A stretch of 64,000 bases of DNA from Ascarosepion bandense (Eukaryota > Mollusca > Cephalopoda > Sepiida > Sepiidae): contig JBBBDQ010000346.1 of assembly GCA_037127315.1 (NCBI GenBank), positions 6,286,501 to 6,350,500 of the forward strand, in the 5' to 3' direction. Made by a program: the position numbers and the translations under genes. Every line of letters starts with the position of its first letter. Within the stretch, counting starts at the first letter, position 1. Shown one piece after another: positions 42,025-52,849 of this stretch. A model generated the notes under the pieces. It saw only the letters and a program-made list of their open reading frames with translations. It did not search any database and was not told the origin of the DNA.

Positions 42025-42240
42025 CTAATGAATAAGGGACGAAGAAAATATTAACAGCTTTCAAAATATTAATTTAAAACAGTGCTCAATATTAAAATAG
42101 AGGTATGAACATTTATGTTAAACTATAGTTTAGAACATTTACAAATTACAATCTCCTACAAAGTGTACATTTTTTCCGACATTGAAAGGACAATGTTTCA
42201 TCAGGTACTAACTCTATTTTTGAAGAGAGATGGAAAATAC
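42025..42240 (-). mobile_element. Repeat family G, minus strand
   Basis: The reverse complement matches 26430-26625 throughout, with CTTTCAATGTC, TGTACACTTTGTAG, TTGAGCACTGTTTTAAATTAAT and CTTCGTCCCTTATTCATTAG. Confidence 0.55.
42150..42210 (-). ncRNA. Hammerhead-like motif, family G, decayed
   Basis: Minus strand: core CTGATGA intact (42198-42204), helix II AACATTG/CAATGTC with 6 of 7 pairs (42178-42197) and loop TCCTTT. The GAAA segment reads GGAAA with a shift, and helix I is not paired. The helix II sequence differs from copy 1 at two places but still pairs, which supports an ancestral structure. Confidence 0.45.
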
Positions 42241-42427
42241 GCTTGTTTATATTGGTAAACATTTGTGTGCGATGTAAGGGAGTAGGCAAAATGAGAAACC
42301 AGAAAGGGAAATCATAAAAGAGACATTGGGGAAATAAAAAATATAATAAATACTGAATAAAAGGAGGAAAATGAAAGAGAAAGAGAAAGAACTAAAGAAA
42401 CATGATGAAAGGCTAAAAAAAGAGGCG

Positions 42428-42429
<2 letters not shown>

Positions 42430-42476
<47 letters not shown>
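42430..42476. repeat. (AT)n microsatellite
   Basis: Perfect AT run ending where the next foldback element begins. Confidence 0.9.
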
Positions 42477-42479
<3 letters not shown>

Positions 42480-42703
42480 AAAAATTAAGACAGACACGTT
42501 ATTTCATGGTGAATCGGAACTGTGGGCCTATTTCAGGCGAACCATCGTCAGCTTCCGTCTTTATTGAACAAATAATTTTACATGTTTACAGGTTCATGTA
42601 AAATCATTTGTTCAATAAAGACGGAAGCTGACGATGTTTCGCTTGAAATAGGCCCACACTTCCGATTCACCATGAAATAACGTGTCTGTCTTAATTTTTC
42701 TTA
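42476..42703. repeat. Foldback element with about 108-bp arms
   Basis: TAAGAAAAATTAAGACAGAC...ACATG (42476-42584) is the near-perfect complement of CATGT...GTCTGTCTTAATTTTTCTTA (42595-42703), with a loop of about 10 bases. The arms contain GACGGAAGCTGACGATG and GGCCTATTTCAGGCG blocks. No coding content. It could be two head-to-head copies of a short repeat or a true foldback transposon. Confidence 0.85.
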
Positions 42704-42816
42704 TATTTGCTCTATATGCATTTATATGCATATATGTTTAGAGCTCTCTTAGAGAGTTATCCTACCACTGTATGTAAAGGATACTCTTTTGGATTCTTCT
42801 ATACCCACACTGCATA

Positions 42817-42873
<57 letters not shown>

Positions 42874-43555
42874 ATTGTCACTGAGCTGATGGTTGTTCGT
42901 TGTTACCTTCAGCATTCCGATTCCACCCTTTCAAAGGCTGTTCTTTTTTCGGTCACTCTTCAGGAGTATTTTGCAACTTACTGTTAATTTTTCCTGATTT
43001 TCACTTTTTTACATATTGTTGTCTGTTGTTCGTTTATGTTTGTGTGTATGTACGCTCTTACACTTATCTCTTGTCTCATCAGGTGTAGAGTGCAGTAGAC
43101 ATTTATTTTCGCTTATTTCTTTTTCTTTTCTTTCTCGGAATTGGTTATTCCGGTTTATTGGTTGTTGTTTGTTTTTGTTTTTTTGTTATTGCGGTCATTG
43201 TTATTTATTGATGTATTTATTCTTGTTATTCCGGTTTGTAGTCTTTTTTTTTTTTTTTTTTTTTTTTGCTATTCCGGTTATTGTTATTGTTATTTATTTA
43301 TTTGTTATTCCAGTGTATTGCTATTGTTCATGGAAGTGCCATTGTCTTTCATGTTTGAATGTTGAATGCTTGTATACGCACGCATACGTATATGCCTATA
43401 CACACACGCAAGCATATGTATATATACATATTTACACACACATAAATATGAATGCTTTTGTATTTTTCTTTTGTTTCTTATTTTTGTGATGTTATAATAA
43501 TTTTAAGTGCTAATTATAGAGACTTGAACCTGTAATTGTAATTTTTAATTTTAAT
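42704..43555. other. T-rich unassigned sequence with (AT)n at 42822-42870
   Basis: A plus-strand 157-codon frame at 43016-43489 is low-complexity (Phe, Leu, Val, Tyr) because of T-rich DNA and has no domain. A weak internal repetition of TTATTCCGGT occurs near 43147, 43227 and 43271. Confidence 0.35.
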
Positions 43556-43559
43556 TTAT

Positions 43560-43845
43560 TATTCACCTTGTTCAGGTATAATCTGTATATCTTTCCTTTT
43601 TCTCTACCTTTGTAACTGACATCACAACTGTATTCCCACCTTTCTCTTGCTCCCTTCTCTGACACCTCCTGTAACTGTTTTGTCATTCTCTTTACTTTCT
43701 TCCTATCTAATCTTTTTCTTTTATGTAGCCCCCTGCGCATCAGTGGTGTTATCGCCTTGCTTGGGATGAAACGAATAAAAAAAGTTAATTTATATCTTTA
43801 GACGGCAAATTAAGTATTTATGTGTTTTTTTTTATGCATCTTGAT
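43560..43845 (+). mobile_element. LINE family J 3' end with shared downstream flank
   Basis: 3' UTR text (CTTTCCTTTTTCTCTACC...), GTAGCCCCCTGCGCATCAGTGG and GCCTTGCTTGGGATGAAACG, followed by AAAAAAGTTAATTTATA and TATGTGTTTTTTTTTATGCATCT. That flank is also found after the copy at 41616-41811. Confidence 0.65.
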
Positions 43846-43967
43846 CTATTATTTCCCGTTTTTCTTGTTTACGATATTTGTGGATTTAAAATTTTTTTTT
43901 AAGGTTGGGTCACTAAGCTGAGCCAGGTTTTTTTCTCATCAGAATAGATTGTACACATTGATAAGTT

Positions 43968-44475
43968 TACTATTCGGGCGATCATTGAATATTGTTGCCT
44001 TATCTGGTCAGGTGCTTCTGCTATTAATCTCGAAGTTCTCGACAAAACACAAATAAGGATCTACAATGTAATCGATCCTAACCTGGCATATCGACTTCAG
44101 TCACTTTCTCAGCGACGTGACGTGGCTTCTGACTTTTCTACAAATATTTTCACGGCAACTGTTCTGACAAACACTTTATCCGTGTGCTCAAACGTGCTAC
44201 TAGATTGGTATGATGGTTTTATCTTTTTATCATTGAAATTGCTAGATGTAACCGACATTTCTACTCTAACAGTTTCTTTTCTCCCTTGCGTTTCTAACAG
44301 CTATAATCTCAAAAGATTTAAATGCAACTATAGTTGCCATCTTCAACCTAGAATCCTGTCCTTTTTAAACCTTTCCTCAAATCTCCCTCTGACTATTTTC
44401 TTCTCTCATTGTAACCCCCTGAGCACCTAATGGTGGTCACGCCTTTCTTGGGTTGGAAGGATTAAATAAAATAAA
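43968..44475 (+). mobile_element. LINE family J fragment
   Basis: IIEYCCLIWSGASA, LSQRRDVAS and a 3' end with GTAACCCCCTGAGCACC. The frame is broken in several places, and the terminal GAAGGATTAAATAAAATAAAA replaces a plain poly(A). Confidence 0.65.
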
Positions 44476-44790
44476 ATATTAGGCTAATAATTTTTTGAGA
44501 GAAGAACTTCTAATTCTCATAATATTTTGGATTATTTAAAAGTAAATTATTTTTATTTATTTTTATGTATTTTTATTCTATTTTATTTTGCTTATTTCAT
44601 TATTCAATTTAGTATTTTAAATATAATTACTGTTGGCTTTAATGTTTAAAAAGTTTATGGTCAAAGGCAATAGCTTATGCTCTGAATTTTTTCAAATATC
44701 TCTTTGAACGCTAACATTTAATTAATTAAATTAATAAACAAAATAAAGTAAAAATACAAAAATATTGACGGTGAAAATTGTTATTGCCTA
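44476..44790. other. AT-rich unassigned sequence
   Basis: A TTTTATTTATTTTTATGT-type simple stretch near 44555-44600; nothing else seen. Confidence 0.35.
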
Positions 44791-45000
44791 TGAAAATCTA
44801 ATTCAGCATTTTCCTTTTGTTGATGATGATGAAAATGTAATTCATCATTTTTCTAATGTCGATGATGATGAAACGTCCTTCAACATTTTCGTTTGGGCAA
44901 TTATGATTGTGATGCAAATATATTTTATAATTTCTTAATTAACGATGATGAAAAAGCATTAATTTCTGATTTTCTTTCATTGTGATGATAGTGATGATGT
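44790..45000 (+). repeat. Degenerate minisatellite with GATGATGATGAAA
   Basis: About four units of roughly 50 bases, each with GATGATGATGAAA.. and a following TTCA.CATTTTC block. Confidence 0.5.
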
Positions 45001-45420
45001 ATACAGTTTGTCAGTGTTGGTTGTTGGACTTCTCTTAATTGAGTTGTATATGTCGAGAAACATGTCATGCAAAATCTTAATGAATTGCAATAGAAACCTT
45101 TCATCTTCCATCATGCATTGCGCTGGGATTTCCGTTTCAACTGACCGGAAAGAAAGAGAAAAACGAAGAAAGAAACATAGAAAGCAGTGACAAGTCAGCA
45201 ATAGGAGTTGATGATGAGATATAAAAAAAGTATAGCAAGAGAAACATAGAAATAGACAAGAAAGTCTAAAAGCAGATTTCGTAATTTCTGCTTCGTTTAA
45301 AGCCTATGGCTGCCAAATATTTTATTATTATTATATAATTATGTATATAAATGTTTACCTGATTTAATAGTAGGAAAAGTCAGTTTGATCCTGGGCCTAC
45401 GATTATTAACAAGTAGAAAG
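44960..45420. repeat. Inverted duplicate of 41023-41450, second copy
   Basis: See the first copy. The AATAGTAGGAAAAGTCAGTTTG block (from 45370) is in direct orientation, while 44985-45330 is inverted relative to 41100-41450. Confidence 0.7.
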
Positions 45421-45688
45421 TGAACATGTTTTCGAAAGATATTTTTCATTTGTTTTATTTCATAATACTCTTAAAAGATTAGTCCTTCCTGGTATAAGTA
45501 GGTTTGTGACGTTTGTGAAAAAGGTTATAATCTCCTTATCATTTCTCCCATTACGAGCATTATTATATTCGTGATGTACTAACACCGTAATTCTAGAATA
45601 AAAGGAATGACAGAAAGCTAAAGTAATTGAAAATATGCTTTATTTTCAGAGAGACTTTTGTATATTTAAGACATAGACAAAGACAAAA

Positions 45689-45690
<2 letters not shown>
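45421..45690. other. Unassigned sequence
   Basis: Nothing recognised. Confidence 0.3.

Positions 45691-45770
<80 letters not shown>
45691..45770. repeat. (AT)n(GT)n compound microsatellite
   Basis: Long AT run followed by about twenty GT units. Confidence 0.9.
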
Positions 45771-45773
<3 letters not shown>

Positions 45774-46309
45774 ACGCAAAGAAAACTATGTATCTACACA
45801 GAAAGCAAAGTTTGAAGAGAAACAAAAGGAAGGGTATTAAATATAATATGGATATACTCTTGTGTCTGAAGATATTCCTCAGTCTGGAAAAGCCGTGTTT
45901 AGGAATCCGGATTCAAACGGGCCGGATACTTTTATGTTCCAGGTGAGTGTAAAGATAAACTAAAGGAAGACACGTGCATATAATATAGAGATATAGGCTT
46001 CGGCTTTAAATAACCCTCAAAGGGTCGATAGTACGTTAAAATCAAATGTTTATGCATGATCACTGAGGACTCGTTAGAAAAGTATGAAAATGTTGAAGTG
46101 TTTATTTTTCAGTTGTTGTTTCTTAATTCATACTTATCCTTGTATGTATTTTGAAATTATTTCACACTAAGCAAGGCAATCCACAACCAAACAGAGGGGT
46201 TATTGAGTGTGAAATAATATGAGAAAAAGAAAATATTCTTAAGGAGAAAGAACAATAAAAGAACAGTAATTATAACATAAGTTAAACCACAGAATTCAGG
46301 ATTTGAAGA
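45771..46309. other. Unassigned sequence with a short hairpin
   Basis: ATTATTTCACACT (about 46157) and AGTGTGAAATAAT (about 46207) form a 13-bp hairpin around a 37-base loop containing AAGCAAGGCAATCC. Related AAGCAAGGCAGT...GTGTAAAATAAT text lies at 57650-57693, so this is a small repeat. Confidence 0.4.
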
Positions 46310-46430
46310 TCAAAGTAAAAAAGCACAATAAGAAGTCGGAAGCGAATTTCATAAGTGTGGGAGAAGAAACTGTCAGAATAGAACTTACGGTTACACCTTG
46401 CTACTTTCAACTGTAAAATGATGAAACTTT
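46310..46430 (-). mobile_element. LINE family J fragment, decayed
   Basis: The reverse complement resembles the block between HPFTV and SRLWNSLP (TTTTACAGTTGAAAG, GTTCTATTCTGACAGTTTC). No open frame. Confidence 0.45.
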
Positions 46431-47771
46431 TTCGCCTAGCTACTGCTGCGTTTAAATTTGTAATGGCTTCTGTTACATCATCCCTCAGTACTTCCCACTT
46501 GTGACACTGTGTTATATTTAATTACCAAAAGGTGGTACTGTGTTATACTAAAATTGTACAAAAAAGCTTTACTCAGTTTATATTTAGTATATCTTCCAAT
46601 ACATGTAATTCTCTAACTTAATATGTCTATATTTAAATTTCTTTTGCTATACGTTGGAGTACCCAAATACAAGAGGATCAATTATTTTTTCAGTTTTTGT
46701 ACAAAAGCGATATTTTAATGTATCTCATTAATTAAAATGTGGCTGGTACAATCTTGGATGGTTAGAATGATTCCCATACTTTTCTGATTTACTCAACAGG
46801 TCAGTTGTTATCAGCATAATCATCATCATTAATATTAAGGACAAAGTGAGAGATAGGCGGGTTTACAAACACACGACGCCTAATGTACACATACTCATGA
46901 CACAGACTCTTATATGGGTATAGCAGATCCATGCATCACAACCAAGTGTACACGATATTATGATAAAAATGCCTTGCAGGTGGTGCCCAGTTAAAAATAT
47001 CTTCAGTTCGGGTAATCAGATTCATAGAGATGATATCGAAAATAATTTCAAAAATAATTTTTTAATATGATATTTCGCAGGGAAGTATATGTTAAATGTC
47101 AGATGTCAGTTTCAAGCCAAAAATATAAACGAAAAAGAAAAAATGAAATGAAATACAAGCTAAAATTACTTCCCGGGGGTGCTATTTTGTTATTTTCTAT
47201 GAAGAAGCCATGATATCATGTTTTCTCAAGAAGGACAAATAAGAAACAGGCGTGGGGTAGATAGAAGGAAAAGTCTGGAACATTTCCAAAAACAGCAAAA
47301 AACTAGGCATAGAAATTACAAAAAAGAAAACATATCCCTTTTTTAAAAATGTAAAAGAAATCACATAAAATCTGCCAAGAATAACCAAATAAATCAGCCA
47401 TAAACAATTCCAACAGGTTTTATCTGTATTGTTCAACGTTGTTCTTTCACAGGGAACATATGAGTAGAAAATTTGAATTTATGAATGAAGTAAAAATGCC
47501 AAGATCAACGACGCAACACGTGAATGAAATTAAGCTGAAAGTATTTATTCGTAAATTCGCGTGCAGATGCGCGCAACAGGATGTCTGTTTTGCATTTTAT
47601 ACATGTTTTCCATATTATATGTGCATATATACGTAGGTGTTTCCGTGCATATATCCGCATTAAGGAAACGTTTCTAGCTGAAACAGAGAATTAGCTAATT
47701 ACGCCATAAGAAAGGAAATACCAAAATGACGTACGGCTTTAGAATATTAAAGTAGTTCAAAGCAGTACATA

Positions 47772-47775
<4 letters not shown>
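46431..47775. other. Unassigned sequence
   Basis: No coding, splice or repeat signal was recognised. One 79-codon minus-strand frame (47197-47436) is AT-driven. Confidence 0.35.
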
Positions 47776-47822
<47 letters not shown>

Positions 47823-47990
47823 TATAAAATAACTATGTTATAATATCACTACAAAAGTAGTTATTTTTTCGACACTTCTTGTGTCTTATCAAATGATGCT
47901 GCTGATTGCAAGATGAAGTTTAAAAGTTTAAAAAAATACCTACTTTTGTAGCGATCTTATAACATACTTATGTTAGAAATTTTAAATAAA
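47776..47990 (-). mobile_element. Repeat family I, reverse strand, plus a partial inverted copy
   Basis: The (AT)n tail (47776-47816) and the body are the reverse complement of 40560-40731. From about 47930 a partial copy in the plus orientation begins (ATACCTACTTTTGTAGCGAT), so the two form an inverted repeat with 45-base arms. Confidence 0.6.
47845..47897 (-). ncRNA. Hammerhead ribozyme-like motif, family I, second copy
   Basis: Minus strand: helix I ATCAT/GTGAT (47893-47897 with 47845-47849, one wobble), core TTGATAA (47886-47892) with the same C3 to U and G8 to A changes as the first copy. Helix II GACAC/GTGTC is perfect with a different loop (AAGAA), and GAAA is intact (47867-47870). 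Helix III is shortened by two bases relative to the first copy. Cleavage position U-A (47851-47850). Confidence 0.6.
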
Positions 47991-48010
47991 TATTATTCAG
48001 TCTACTTTAT

Positions 48011-48249
48011 TGTCATGGTGGCATCACCCTTTACAACGGATTGAACGCTTCCTACATCTACATATATTTCTCCTCAAAAGAGGAGAGCAGATCATTGAGA
48101 TAAGTAGGGAGTGAGAGCTTACTGAGCGATCAGTAGATCAACAGAGTTCCACGTATTTGTATTTTGCTGTATTTAATATATATATATCGTTATTTCCTAT
48201 TTTGGTTTTTGTATCATTTCTTGCTGGACTCTTAACCAGGTTCACAACA
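48011..48249 (+). mobile_element. Solo LTR of the Gypsy family
   Basis: TGTCATGGTGGCATCACCC to GGTTCACAACA, 239 bases, matching the LTRs of the two full copies with an internal deletion of the CTACCGTACGAC region. It is flanked by TTTAT on both sides (48006-48010 and 48250-48254), the duplication expected for integration followed by LTR-LTR recombination. Confidence 0.9.
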
Positions 48250-48327
48250 TTTATATTGAGCACTTTTTAAAGAATAGTGTTTTTTGGTTACGGAATTTTG
48301 TTCCATCCGTACCTACCCTATACTTCG

Positions 48328-48330
<3 letters not shown>

Positions 48331-48384
<54 letters not shown>
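48331..48384. repeat. (AT)n microsatellite
   Basis: Perfect AT run of about 27 units. Confidence 0.9.
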
Positions 48385-48385
<1 letters not shown>

Positions 48386-48439
48386 GCTGTCCCCAAAACA
48401 TATATACACTCTTTAAAGGATATACCATGCAATTTTATA

Positions 48440-48870
48440 AACTTCCAAACAAGTCTTTCTGGGTATAACAATAAAGGCTTTTGCTCGGATGACAAGAGGT
48501 ATTTGAAGAGTTTGGAACCACATCTTAACTGCTTTTGTGCCCAAAGCCAACTTGATCTGGAGTCCTAGCCTCTGTTAGGGTACCAGCTATAAGGAACTAG
48601 TAAACCATGAAACAAACATCAACAGTACATTTTATAATAAAATGAGCAGCAATACATTTTTATAGGATAATGAAAACACTAGAAAAATATAAAATCTATT
48701 TTTATATTAAAATCACTAACAATAACTTTTATGATCTAAAAGTCATATATGTGTACAATGGACCTATACTGTGAAAATATAGATTTATGTACAAAATACT
48801 TCGATGTCAGCATTGAAAAATTCATAGAGGCTGAAATGCCGTTAAACAAAATCAACCAAGCAACTTGCAA
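48440..48870 (+). mobile_element. Dispersed repeat family B
   Basis: GGAACCACATCTTAACTGC, CCTCTGTTAGGGTACCAGC, AAACATCAACAGTACATTTTA, then TTCATAGAGGCTGAAATGCC and AAAATCAACCAAGCAA, in the order of the other copies. Confidence 0.55.
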
Positions 48871-49464
48871 AAACGATTAATATTAAGTGTTTTTTTATAT
48901 GCAAATTGAACAATGAGCGCTGAAAAGTGATTCATATGTTAAATACCAAGAGACTTTATTGCAGGGCATGTTTTCTCGTTTTTTCATTTATGGAGATTTA
49001 ACATTATAAATTCAAAATCTTAAGTGTTGTTTTTGAAATTTTCCTTTTAATATTTTGGATATGTGATTGGCCAGCTGTATTTAACATAATAGCATTTTAT
49101 TTGGTTAGTTTATAAAATAAATAATGACATAAAATGCAGTGTTTTTGACTTGCAAACAAGATTAATGGTTACATGAATGAATAAGATTAAAGGTTAAGTG
49201 AGTGAAACTTTGGATGACGCACTCTATATATAACCCAATGTTTTATTAACCTTTTGTAGCTTCTTAACGTTTTTTCCGTTATGTAGATGACACCTTTTGT
49301 CTCTTTAACGATGAAATTTCCTTTCTTCTCTAAATAATATGCATCCAGCTTTGAAATTTACACAAGGATATGAGATTAATTCCTTTTTTTGGTGTTTTGT
49401 TGAATAGATCTTCCTCTGGTTTTCTTATCTAAGTTTACTGAAAACCGACATTTACTGGTTTGTA
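48871..49464. other. AT-rich unassigned sequence
   Basis: Nothing recognised; possibly the 5' continuation of the Penelope-like remnant that follows. Confidence 0.3.
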
Positions 49465-50213
49465 TACCAATCAGGATTATTTTTGCCCCTAAACGTAAAA
49501 TTAACTTAAGTGAGACCATTATACATAATACTTTGAGGACTTGTTCTAAACTAAGTTTGCGGATGAACTCAGGTTTATTACTACCACTCTCTGTAATAAT
49601 GCCTATCCGTCTGATGTTGTCGAGTCGGTAATGAGAAATAAGGAGTTCAATAAAGTTAAAAGCAGTTGCACTATAAAGATGTTCCTTTTACCTGCGCCTC
49701 CCTTGGCTGGGTTAGGGTTAGTGATAGATTTGCTAAGTGGGTTTCTGATGCAGTTCAACACAGTTACTTTACTGCCAACAGTCGTGCATGTTTTTTTTTT
49801 TTGTTTTTTTTTAGCTAAACCTGCCTTTTCTTCTATACGGAAGGATGTTCTTCCCTTAGACATCATAACACTTCCTTAATTTATTTGTTTAAATATAGTT
49901 GTAGACTGCACTACATAGGGAGAACTACTCTAGCTGCCAGAATTAAAAACATGTACCCACAAAAATCCGGAATTTGAACTATTATTCGTCAGACAGACTG
50001 ACCAGTACATACGTGTCTTCTATTGCGGAACACCTTATAAATAACCATAATTGTGCCGCTAACTTTAGTGTGGATGTGTTTTTCATTATAAGTGCGTCCC
50101 ACTCAAGTTACCACATCAAAGCGTTGGTGATAATCTTCATTCAATCTTTAAAGCTCTCGCTGTGTGAACAGAAGGTGCATATATTTGTCCTCCAATTTAT
50201 TTCTATTTAAGAT
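49465..50213 (+). pseudogene. Penelope-like element remnant with GIY-YIG endonuclease
   Basis: Decayed C-terminal part of a Penelope-like retroelement, spread over several frames. It has VSDRFAKWVSDAVQHSYFTA (about 49720), KPAFSSIRKDVLPLD (about 49816), CRLHYIGRTTLAARIKNMYP (about 49910) with the YIG of the endonuclease, and SSIAEHLINNHNCAANF and SLCEQKVHIFVLQF (50010-50205). This order of the linker and GIY-YIG domain after the reverse transcriptase is specific to Penelope-like elements. A frameshift and a T-run disrupt it near 49790. Confidence 0.7.
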
Positions 50214-50412
50214 TTTTTCTCCTTTATATCTTGTCCATTTTCTTAAAAAGATAATTATTTCTTTATTAACCTCGATTTTGCACTGTTGAGCGAGGTTCGA
50301 AACCGGTTAGCTAGCCAGTTTTTTTTATTTTATTTTTTATTTCTTATCATCATGGGTGATAATCAAAAATATATTTGTCTTTTTATAGCGGTAATGAAGT
50401 TTTGTACCACCA

Positions 50413-50415
<3 letters not shown>

Positions 50416-50474
<59 letters not shown>
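50416..50474. repeat. (AT)n microsatellite
   Basis: Long AT run with one TG interruption at 50461. Confidence 0.9.
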
Positions 50475-50475
<1 letters not shown>

Positions 50476-51010
50476 CTTTCGATGTTTCTTTATTTTTGAG
50501 CATCGCAATTTACTCAATGTTTTTCAATCTTTCCTTGCATTCCCACCATCTCATTATTTTCTAGCTGATACTTCTCTCAAGGTCACTGAGTTTAGAATTT
50601 TGGAAATCAAGCTAAAAGAATTACTTCCATTGAATTATCAATAAAATATGCGCGAAGGAGTTCAAATGCGTACAAAAAGAATAATGAGAAATTCTATACA
50701 AACTGCATACATTAAAAGATACGTATGCTCTTGCGCATGCGTGAAGTAAATTTGATACACACCGACTTCTGCTAAAGATATGAAACAGCTGACATCTTTA
50801 ATACCGGACAAGTCTGAAAAATACCGTTTGCAAGAACTAACACCACTACCCCATCACAGCTTCTTCATACGCGGCTGAGCCGCATTTGCGATTTTGGGAT
50901 CAAGCGTTGTCACGCAACAAGTTATTATCAGTTATTAATCGTGGCAGTTGAACCCTGGTGCGGTTACTGTTTGGTGCGTCTACTGTTTCCGCAGATTGAA
51001 ACATGATCAG
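50475..51010. other. Unassigned sequence
   Basis: The part 50860-51000 is GC-richer (CGCGGCTGAGCCGC palindrome at about 50870), without coding signal. Confidence 0.3.
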
Positions 51011-51300
51011 CGCAAGAGGCGATTCAAGACAATGGAGAAGTCAGAGTCATATAAGTACAGAATGTTAAACATCTGGGAAGAATTTTAACAGACGAGGGAA
51101 AAGGTGACATAGAAATCCGAAAAAGCATTGGAATGGCAAAACTATTTTCCAAAGATAAAACTAAATTCCAAAGTCTTTTAAAGGTGTAGACAATTCTGCT
51201 ACAAAGAAAAGTGATGTGGAGCCAAAAGTGGGTCCACGTAAATATAACACGGAACATGAGGTGTAGGTTAAAGAAAGATGTAAGAAGGTACATTAAGCAT
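51011..51300 (+). mobile_element. LINE family R fragment
   Basis: VKHLGRILTDEGKGDIEI followed by IGMAKLFSKD, then LLQRKVMWSQKW, corresponds to the segment after the catalytic YADD in family R (compare 63257-63568 minus, YLGSVLTEDGK). Frames are broken. Confidence 0.6.
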
Positions 51301-51485
51301 AGCTTATGAATCTAATATAATCCTTGGTAGTCGACTGCGGTCATGCGCACAGTGCTACTGTCTGTATTCCCCTTCCTGCTATCACACACCTATTAATATA
51401 GCAGGGGGTGAATCCATGTTGGGGTGAGTCTGGGCCCCACAACAAAAAGAAAAAAATTAAATAAATATTATTCAATCTGCTTTAT

Positions 51486-51668
51486 TGTTATGGTGACAGC
51501 ACTCTTTACAACGGATTGAACGTTTCCTACATCTGCATATACTTCTCCTCACAAGAGGAGAGCAGATCATTGAGATAAGCAGAGAGTGAGAGCTCAGCGA
51601 GCGATCAATAGATCAGCAGAGTTCCACGTATTTGTATTTTTCTGTGTTTAATATATATATCGTTATTT
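51486..51668 (+). mobile_element. Truncated LTR of the Gypsy family
   Basis: TGTTATGGTGACAGCACTC... to ATATCGTTATTTCC, similar to the solo LTR at 48011 over its first three quarters, then replaced by A-rich text. The 25-30 bases before it (AAATAAATATTATTCAATCTG) also precede the solo LTR at 48011. Confidence 0.75.
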
Positions 51669-52116
51669 CCTTAAAAAAAAGAAAGAAAAAGAGAGGTGAA
51701 TTATTATGCTATATAAACGTCTTATTTAGCAATAGATGCTGGGCAGATTCCTTACAGATGAAGAGGAGGCTTGACACAGCAGAGGCGTGACTCTGCACAA
51801 GGATACTGAGTGCAATCTAAAATGGAACTGAACTTGGTACAAAATTCCTAGGACACAATATTCTTCTATGTGCGGGGTTCCTTCAGAAATTTGGTGATCA
51901 TTACACTCTACAATTTCATGTCGTTTGTAGCTCGTAATAACTATTTCCTTTTTTTCATCTTTTCCAGACCCTTTCATTCGCTCAAGATCGCCATCCAGGT
52001 TATACGTTGTTTAACTCTGGCTCTTTTACTTATAATGTGTTCTATGTGTATCAATTTTTCTAAGCTTACTTTCCTCGTTATGTGTTTCAGAGATTTCAAG
52101 TATTTCTACCTGATCT
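51669..52116. other. Unassigned sequence
   Basis: Nothing recognised. Confidence 0.35.
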
Positions 52117-52811
52117 AAACTTATTTATAAATGGAAGCTTGTGTGTGTATGGCAGTGTGTGTCTCTGTGTGTGTGTCCGTTACCTATAGACTCCGAAACG
52201 GCTGAACCGATCTTCTTGAAAACTTACACAGTTATACTATAAGCGCCTGCAAGTGTTCTTAGCTAGGTTGTGTGTCGAGGTACCCCCGATAAATATCGAA
52301 AATCGATAATCGAAAAAGAAGGAGTGGTCCGATTTTAATCAAATTAGATACACTCATAGACAAAGACATAAGAAACGATATTCAGAAGTTTCAAAGTTGT
52401 TGCAGTTCTGATAATAGTGCAGAAAATCGATAATATATATATAAGGCAAGATGTTTGTGTGTGTGTCTGTTTATCTGCCTGTATGTCTGTATTTTTTCAG
52501 CCTTTTATTTTAGGTTTTGTTTCGGGTTTGGCTCTAAGTAGGTATAATTGTTGTTCTTAGTCTCAGTCATGATGCCATTTACACAGAGGACTTATTTAGC
52601 CTTCATAATTCAGTTCATGACGAAAAAAACTTATTTGATATCGATACCAGGAAATCAAAATTTGACTTACATCCATTCATTTTTCTTTCAGTCTACGGTG
52701 TCGCTTTAACTGGAAACAACTATTGCTTTTAGTCTTTCGTGCCAAGAGTCTGTACTCCAGGACCATGGATAGGTTTTAAATCATTCATTACACCCGAGCA
52801 ATACTGCTAGT
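52117..52811 (+). mobile_element. Helentron-like element with replaced segment and damaged 3' hairpin
   Basis: Both ends match the family. Between about 52490 and 52742 the expected CTTTATACAAATCCAC...CTTTCGGCT block is replaced by about 255 bases of unrelated sequence. The terminal hairpin is cut to CCCGAGCAA before TACTGCTAGT, losing its 3' strand. The AT core is only a few units long. Confidence 0.6.
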
Positions 52812-52849
52812 GTTAAACATAAATGTCTTTTTTTTTTCACTGTCTCATG

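Noticed and set aside
42476..42703. Hammerhead in the foldback arms (CTGACGA ... GAAA)
   Set aside because: Helix II would be only two pairs, and no helix III or cleavage position follows.
43016..43489. Membrane protein gene (157-codon hydrophobic frame)
   Set aside because: T-rich, low-complexity translation with poly-Phe; no family resemblance.
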